In this document: positions 57,831 to 64,000 of the stretch, piece by piece
How positions within the stretch are numbered: the first letter of the stretch is position 1
Layout: each line of letters opens with the position of its first letter
Assembly: GCA_932294295.1 (NCBI GenBank)
Contig: OW028582.1
Location: 37,249,204 to 37,313,203 of the forward strand
Reading direction: 5' to 3'
DNA length: 64,000 nt
Origin: Alitta virens
Lineage: Eukaryota > Annelida > Polychaeta > Phyllodocida > Nereididae
Program-made: the position numbers and the translations under genes
Notes under the pieces: generated by a model
What the model saw: the letters and a program-made list of their open reading frames with translations, nothing else
Database searches by the model: none
Told to the model about the DNA's origin: nothing

Positions 57831-58720
57831 TGCATGCCGTTTGGAGTTCATCCCTTTCCTTGGACTAATTTCTTCGGCTTTTTTAAATTCATAATCCATT
57901 CATTCAGGCTGCTCTCCTTCCCATTTCTTCTGGATTTTTCACCTTTATTTTACTATAAGATTCTCTTCTTCCTTTTTTTGCAGCTCATTTCAGTCTTTCC
58001 AAACCTAAGTTTCTGTGTGCCTTTTTTAACCTAACCAATTTTCCCATAATTTGCATTATGAGTGTAGAAAAAATCATTTAAAATAGTTGAGCTGAACTTT
58101 GATTTTAATAGTTTCCTGTGGTTGGGTGTCTGAAGTGTATGGTTATTTACCACAGTGTGCAATTAGTTTCACAATTTAATGACTCAATATTCTTAATATT
58201 GAGGTGGTCTGGAAATAGGATTCCATTATAGCGTCAGTTCATGGCGTTCTAACACCCTGTCTTTGGTAGCATTAAACATTTTAACTTAAATGCTTGACTT
58301 CAACATAAGGCTTTGGCCAATCTTAGCATTATCTGCAACGGTGAATTCTTGAAGACCTTTTGACAATTGACACTTTAACGGGACACAAGACACAAAGAAA
58401 AATGGCCTTAACACCATCTTTGTTTTCTGTGAAAGTGATTCTGCAGTCACACCGGCATTTGTCCAAATATTGATCAAATTATTCAAGGTTCAGTGGAACA
58501 ATTAATGATTGTTTTCAGCTATAGAAAGTTTGTACTATTATAGGTTCACGCTATCAGACCTGTCAGACTGATTTGGAATATAGTATTTATCCACATATTG
58601 GCATTTCTGCAATAACAATGATTAGTTTGTTTAGAAAGTGTGACATATCGCAAAATAAGCAATGATATAGTCTGAAGATATAAACTGCATCGAAATTGGT
58701 CATTTACAGCAATTAGAATA
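57831..58720. other. Intron sequence, TIR fragment at 58190
   Basis: TTAATATTGAGGTGGTCTGG with AGGATTCCATTATAGC at about 58193-58233 is a right terminus of the family. No exon is recognised. Confidence 0.45.
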
Positions 58721-58721
58721 C

Positions 58722-58857
58722 AGCAAAATCTCGCCATTATATAGACTATCCTTGCGTAATTAAGTTATTGAGAGGTGCTTTTCACTCAATTATGATGGCA
58801 AAAAAGTTCGGAAATTTAATTTAATAATTATTGTGAGGTGGTTTTATAATGAGGTAT
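58722..58857. mobile_element. TIR-family MITE remnant
   Basis: CAGCAAAATCTCGCCATTAT, then ATAGACTATCC, at the left. TTGTGAGGTGGTTTTATAAT, then GAGGTATCAATTTTG, at the right. Confidence 0.45.
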
Positions 58858-59313
58858 CAATTTTGTTATATCCTCAAGAATTTAGGCTTATTATGCCAAT
58901 ACAGCATACCATTTAGTGCCGTTCACGTACATTGATTACTTTGTTTACAAGTCACCACAAAGTAGAAGATTATCGTATATCTTAATGAATGAACATAATT
59001 GATTTTATGATTACTGTCTATGAGATATTTGTCAGTTTGAATCACTGTTTGGAAACCAAGAAGCGAGAAAAATAGCGTAGGCGGTGTTAAATTAGCAACG
59101 GAGGCAGATTTTCCACGCGTCTCATTGACCGATCCATAAATTAGTCCGAAACATCTGTAGTGACCCGTGAGAAGTTTCGAGTTAATCACAGTCAGGATAA
59201 TATGCGGTTTGATGAAGTGATTTTTAGTGCAACAAGACCGCACCAGTCTACTTTAGTAAGCTGAGTGCGAAGATAATTTGACTGAGAAACAGCAGACGAC
59301 ATTTGAGTGAAAA
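58858..59313. other. Non-coding sequence, nothing recognised
   Basis: The minus-strand frame at 58923-59243 (106 codons) has ordinary composition but no motif I can name. It is not called. Confidence 0.4.
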
Positions 59314-59469
59314 ATGGCGCCAAAGAGCAGACGATATGTGAAGCGAAGAAGAATGGGAGAAATTTGTATAAAATGGGCCGCAGATGGGGTGAGAATGGTC
59401 AGGGGAGCTAAACTAACGCCGTGGCTATTTGTTTCCGTCGGTTTGGTTCGCGTAATAACCCCAGACTGA
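59314..59469 (+). other. Possible small ORF or first exon, very uncertain
   Basis: AAAATGGCGCC starts a 51-codon frame, MAPKSRRYVKRRRMGEICIK and on, with a strongly basic start. A possible donor, GG|GTGAGA, lies inside at about 59388. ATGGCGGCC follows at 59511. No family is recognised. The region 59270-59530 is somewhat CG-enriched and could be promoter-proximal, or simply chance. Confidence 0.12.
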
Positions 59470-60460
59470 ATTTCTGCAAGTTATCTTTGCCTCGCTAACA
59501 GAAGAAAAAAATGGCGGCCAACTAGAAATATTGTGTGTTTGCTATTAGGAGTGGTGTATCGGGTATCGGCTATTTAGACCAACTGTGATGGGTTGCGTAT
59601 CGGACAAACAGATTGGGTTCTTATTTCGAGGAGGTAAAAAGTTCTCGGCACGAGGCAATCATGCTGACCACGTGGTCTCCAGTCAAGGGGGTAGCTGGAC
59701 TCTTGGTCAGTTCAGGGGTGGAGCCACTTGTATGTATCCGTTGGAGGGGTGTTACAATACCATACATATATTCTTAAAGCGATTTTCTGTTCCTGGTATT
59801 AATTTAGCTTTTTGATATTGCCCTTATATACAGGAGTCCTGTTGGTAAGTTTACCATAGCACTCATCCTGACCTTCTGAACATTAATTACCAAATTGTGA
59901 ATTCTTTACAATCTCTAATCAGATATTATTTATATAAATATGGTCAGCAATCATGACAAACTCAATGCAAATGACTTCAAATTTATTGATATAAAAATTA
60001 TTTTTAACTGACAAAACCTTTAACCATAGATTTATTCATTCAGGACATACCACTAGTCTCCTTCAGTATGGAGTATAGTCTTTAGTGACCCCCTTTCTGC
60101 AGGATCTTTCTCCACCCCTGTTATGTAACAGGACCCTGCAGGGGACCGGTCAGTTTTTGTATCGGGCCAAAATTCACTGGCTTCCTGTATGAGTTAAGAA
60201 AGCCGATGCCATTTTCTAGTGGCCAATCGTATGCCTTACCAAACTTCAGTGTTGACACCTATCGACCAATCGCCACTGGAGAGGGGTGGAAGCGAGGAGA
60301 GGGCAAAAAAGAGGAGAAAAGAGGAGTAGAAAAGAGGAGAAAAAAATGCTGAAGGACAGGGGTAAACAGGAAAGCCAATGAAACAAACGGAGGGTCAAGA
60401 AATAAGCGGGCAAGACAGAGCGAGATAAGAAAAATAAAGAAAGAAAGCTGAAGAAAAGCC
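59470..60460. other. Non-coding sequence, nothing recognised
   Basis: The frame at 59585-59815 has no motif. A purine-rich GAGGAGAAAA stretch is at 60290-60440. Confidence 0.45.
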
Positions 60461-60464
60461 AGTA

Positions 60465-60545
60465 ACGTATAGTGGTTAAGGCGACGTTCAGCTCATTGGA
60501 AGGTGTGGGTTCAAAACCTGTGCTGCACTTCTTATGATCTGCATT
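60465..60545 (+). pseudogene. tRNA-like sequence
   Basis: ACGTATAGTGGTTAAGGCGA and GTGTGGGTTCAAAACCTGTG are spaced like A and B boxes. The stems are poor and the downstream sequence is unlike either SINE body. Confidence 0.45.
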
Positions 60546-62055
60546 TCTTCCATATAGTTTATGTTATTTAGGTCAAGCTGACGGTGTGGTAATTATCACT
60601 GAAATTTTCATGATTAAAAATACAGTTAGTTTCGTAAAATATGAGCGGCTCTTGACAGCTGTAGCAACCTGTTCCTGGCTGTAGCTACAACTGGCTAAAG
60701 CCAGCCGCTTCTGTCTACTCCTAGCTTATAGTCGGCTTAAACCTGCCATCACTGAAAAATACAAACCTTGGCAAATGTAAGAATTTTTTTAATATATCAT
60801 GAAAATGTATGTGCAATAGACATGCCACTTTCAACAAGAAATGAAAAATTTGCATAACTCTCAACTTATACACAAAATGGTGCTGCATGATCCGGGTTTG
60901 AGTAGCCAGCTATAGTCAGACAGTGGCAGGTAGCATCATGTAGCAGAAGTTGTCTAGCTTTGTCTAGGTTAAATTTGACAGGCCGTTTTTAATGAAACTA
61001 ACTGCACCTCGCCTCTAGGATTTTAGATTTTGCATATAAGTTGGCCTCAATGGTTCTCTTGCTATTTCTGAGGCTTACTGTAGAATATTGGGAAGTCACT
61101 TACACCAGCACAAACACTTCTATTTTGTGGTAGTAAGAAGCATCTCTGCTTTTGATAGTTCAGAGCAAAAGAGAAACTCTTAATATTAGCCATCTAATAT
61201 TCATAAATAGTGAGGTGATTGTGCATAAAATATTATGTCATAGTGACCAAAAAGATGGCAAACATATAGCACAACAAAGTGCAATAAGTGTGAAAGCAGA
61301 ATTAGTTTTAATTCATGCTCTATATATATACAACAGGCCGATAGACATGTATATAACTTCAAAAGACAGACACCCAGCACCTGGCTTTACCTCAGGAAAC
61401 CAGTGGTATTATGTAACTTTATTTGCATGAAGTTGAATGGTGAGATGATAATGAGTGTATGGTCCGCACAAGCTGACAAAGAGAAGCGCAGTTTTGCTAT
61501 TAATAATGATATTAAAAGCCGCACATAAGACCGCGCCTTGTTATACACCATTGAAAAGCAACAAAATAAACTAATACAGGAAATATTATTTGACTATGCT
61601 TTTGACCTATATCCAAAGTCAGTGACAGCAAAGTGATAAATATTAAAGATAATTCATATTTAAAATCCAAATTTATAACCAATGATTTTGATCAGATAAT
61701 TATTTCTAGGCTGTACAACCTGTAGATTTTTCTGGCCATTGCAAGGCACTCTTGAAAGCATATAATGCCATTGTGAGACTGAAGTGTTTTCAATTTGTGA
61801 GGAAGTCTACTTGATCCTTTGCAAGTTGTTGGCAAGTTGCATCCTGTGTTTACAGAGGGTGCAGGTCAATGACCTCGACCACTAACACCCCCCTGTCTGT
61901 GTGTACTGAACGTGTGTGTGGTGTCTGTCTTAAGAAATGCACACCTAACACAGGATAGTTTTTTGTTGCTCAGGTAAAAATAAATTTGTGCTGTTGCTTG
62001 CTTCGAAGTTTTGCACGACTCTTGGGCTACTGTAGAGTATGGAACGCACACAGTG
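60546..62055. other. Non-coding sequence, small SINE remnant
   Basis: GCATGAAGTTGAATGGTGAG, then ATGATAATGAGTGTATGGTC and CGCAC, at 61428-61470 resembles a minus-strand SINE body. Frames at 61152-61430 and 61866-62117 have no motif. Confidence 0.45.
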
Positions 62056-62058
62056 CTA

Positions 62059-62208
62059 CATGGCCAAATGTGCCACCTGCGTTTTCCATGAGAAAAATAA
62101 ACGCATGGAAAAGGCATGGGTTTTAGCTAATTATAATGAGGCAAAAACCATGCGTTCTCCATGCGTTTATCAAAATGCATGGAAAAGCAAGTGGTACAGT
62201 TGGCCAAG
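62059..62208. mobile_element. Palindromic TA-flanked MITE, copy 4
   Basis: 150 bp starting CATGGCCAAATGTGCCAC and ending GGTACAGTTGGCCAAG, with TA at 62057-62058 and 62209-62210. It has the same loop AATTATAATGAGG. It is more diverged at the right arm than copies 2 and 3. Confidence 0.82.
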
Positions 62209-62346
62209 TACACATGCACTAGAAGTTTGTATTATAGACACCTCATAAATAAGACCAATCCTGCTTTAATAATATTGATTCCAATATTTGCTCCATAACT
62301 CAGTTTATGCAATAATCTGTTATAATCTTTAATGAATTGTACAGCA

Positions 62347-62518
62347 TATATTTGGCCTAGTTGTTGAAGCTAAGTCCGGCTCCTCTGAAGGTCCTGGGTT
62401 CAATTCTAGAATGTTGTCAATCTTTATAAGCTAAGTGTAAGTATCTGTAGTAAATATACTACACAATCTGGACTTCCAGCTCTATCATTCCATCATTACA
62501 TTTGCCCAAATTTCAGTG
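62347..62518 (+). mobile_element. tRNA-derived SINE, shortened
   Basis: TTTGGCCTAGTTGTTGAAGC and GGTCCTGGGTTCAATTCTAG give the head. CTGGACTTCCAGCTCTATCA, then TTCCATCATTACATTTGCCC, is the body end. The central CACCCATGGGG part is deleted. Confidence 0.6.
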
Positions 62519-62990
62519 TATAGCACAAGCATTGACACAAAATCTGCTGGTTCGGCATCTGAATGCACTTGACAGAAAAGTACAAATGCGCCACAAATCG
62601 CAATAAACCTATCAACAAATATAAGCTCACATGAATTTATGATCGGCACCCAATCATATAGCCAGGGAAAATATATTGCTATTAGTCTGCAAAACAAAAG
62701 ATAAGAAAAGCAATAGAATAGAACAATAGAAACAAGCTGGTCAACTCTTGGTCAAGCTGACCACTCGGCAGAACCCAGACAGACCACTTGGACGCTGGGT
62801 CCGCTCAGACAGCATTTTCAAGGGCCCCATATGGAATAGTATGACACCATTCTGATACTTTATGATAGTATGATAATGCTCATATCTAGCATATTCTAAA
62901 TATATCATTGGAATTTTTGCATAGTGAGCAATTGATTCTCTTACAAAATATGAATGACCTAAAATAGACATCTAGGCCTACATTTGTGAT

Positions 62991-62993
<3 letters not shown>
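62519..62993. other. Non-coding sequence, nothing recognised
   Basis: No supported gene or clear repeat. Confidence 0.45.
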
Positions 62994-63064
<71 letters not shown>

Positions 63065-63195
63065 CAGATAGATAGATAGATAGATAGACAGACAGACATA
63101 CAGATATATAGACAGACAGATAGATAGATAAATATATATATAGATAGATCTTACAGAACGAAAGCCAGAGAGACAGACAGACAGACAGACAGACA
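62994..63195 (+). repeat. (GATA)n then (GACA)n microsatellite
   Basis: About 130 bases of GATA pass into mixed GATA/GACA, then a separate (GACA)5-6 at 63170-63195. The minus-strand Ile/Tyr/Leu/Ser frames are artefacts. Confidence 0.95.
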
Positions 63196-64000
63196 CAAAT
63201 AGATGCCTTTATAACAACAATAGTGCTGGTCAGATCTAATCCTAACAACAATGACTGGTCAGTTTTCAATTTGTTCTATAAAATGGCGGCTCTCTCTAAA
63301 AGCAATGCTCAGGACAGGCTGGGATGGGGGATTTCTATAAACTATAATACTTGATGCAGAGGCAGAATACTTGATGTTCGGGCATAATACTTGATGTTTC
63401 TTGATGTTATGTGAGAGGTCTGCTTGCTATGACGTCTCAACAATGACAGGCCATAGTACAATGGGACAGCCTCGTTCTGGCTGGACGTCTGGACAATCGG
63501 ATTGTTCCGGGCAACAGACGAACAATTGCGATCGTCTCTTTGTGAGCATTGTGTTATTTTTAGCTAGCAGGCTGAAAGTAATAATAAAAGTGTCAGGCTT
63601 TTAAAAGTGCTACTTACCAATTGAATAACTGAAATATTCTGTTTAGATTCGAACCTGGAACTAATTGTTTAGCAAGCACCCACTAGACTACCTACAATTA
63701 GATATACAAGCATTCTATATAGTATGTATAAATATAGAAGGTTACATCTCCACAATTTCAATCTAACTGGCATCACCCATAAACTGAGCACTTTGAGTTA
63801 CATTTTTGTAGCTGGAATTCTGGGTGTCCAACACAGGGCAACTGGACAATGCTATATCGACTGATGACCGCTGTCCACTCAGTGTCCAGTGCACTAGATG
63901 GACCTGTGAAAGAGTGGTCAGTCATGACACAACATATGTTTCCACTCTACTGACCATTGTACAAGCATAGACTGACCACTGGGCAGTACTTGTCAACGTT
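63196..64000. other. Non-coding sequence with tRNA-like fragment
   Basis: On the minus strand at about 63645-63712, GGTAGTCTAGTGGGTGCTTG and TTCCAGGTTCGAATCTAAAC match A-box and B-box positions, probably a SINE head. ATACTTGATGTTC/ATACTTGATGC words repeat at 63345-63405. GTGTCCA and CTGACCACT words cluster after 63820. Confidence 0.4.

Overview
This is eukaryotic, intron-dominated DNA. It is AT-rich, gene-poor and full of short repeats: tetranucleotide microsatellites, tRNA-derived SINEs, TA-flanked MITEs and minisatellites. I see no bacterial operon, rRNA gene, CRISPR array or intact autonomous transposon. The one convincing protein-coding segment is a large exon at 22980-24577 (+). It encodes a Ser/Pro/Tyr-rich region followed by the first half of an AXH domain, which identifies an ataxin-1 (ATXN1/ATXN1L) homologue. 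It has no polyglutamine tract and is spliced on both sides. With the repeat landscape (GATA, CAGT and GGTT arrays; tRNA-headed SINEs), this suggests a marine invertebrate, perhaps a mollusc or other lophotrochozoan. The taxon is an inference and is not proven here.

Layout: 1-22979 is upstream intron or intergenic DNA. It holds several 17-bp-unit arrays, a 110-bp satellite (about 6.4-7.1 kb), many SINE copies and microsatellites. The ataxin-1 exon is closely bracketed by two MITEs, a palindromic one ending 233 bp before the acceptor and a pogo/Tigger-like one starting 49 bp after the donor. From 24578 to the end I find no second half of the AXH domain, so at least 39 kb probably belongs to the next intron. 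That stretch holds an inverted relative of the 110-bp satellite (26.2-26.7 kb), an inverted pair of long AGT and ACT trinucleotide arrays (33.2-34.9 kb), a 1.4-kb array of the 17-bp unit with higher-order structure (35.6-37.0 kb), a 400-bp CAGT array (49.9-50.3 kb), and further SINEs, MITEs and microsatellites.

The most interesting non-genic signal is a dispersed inverted-repeat family. Its termini read roughly CAGTGGAACCTCGCTATTAA next to TA, as in pogo/Tigger-type Tc1/mariner elements. Its subterminal 17-bp motif (ATTAAGACCACCTCACT) has expanded locally into minisatellites of 5 to about 80 units. More than two dozen loci in the window carry this motif, in both orientations. Other signals worth checking are a fourfold palindromic MITE family, eight perfect TGACGTCA octamers of which six lie in three close pairs, and direct-repeat AGGTCA clusters.

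For repeats without a sharp boundary the coordinates are approximate (within about 10-20 bases). All homology calls are from reading the sequence; no database search was run.
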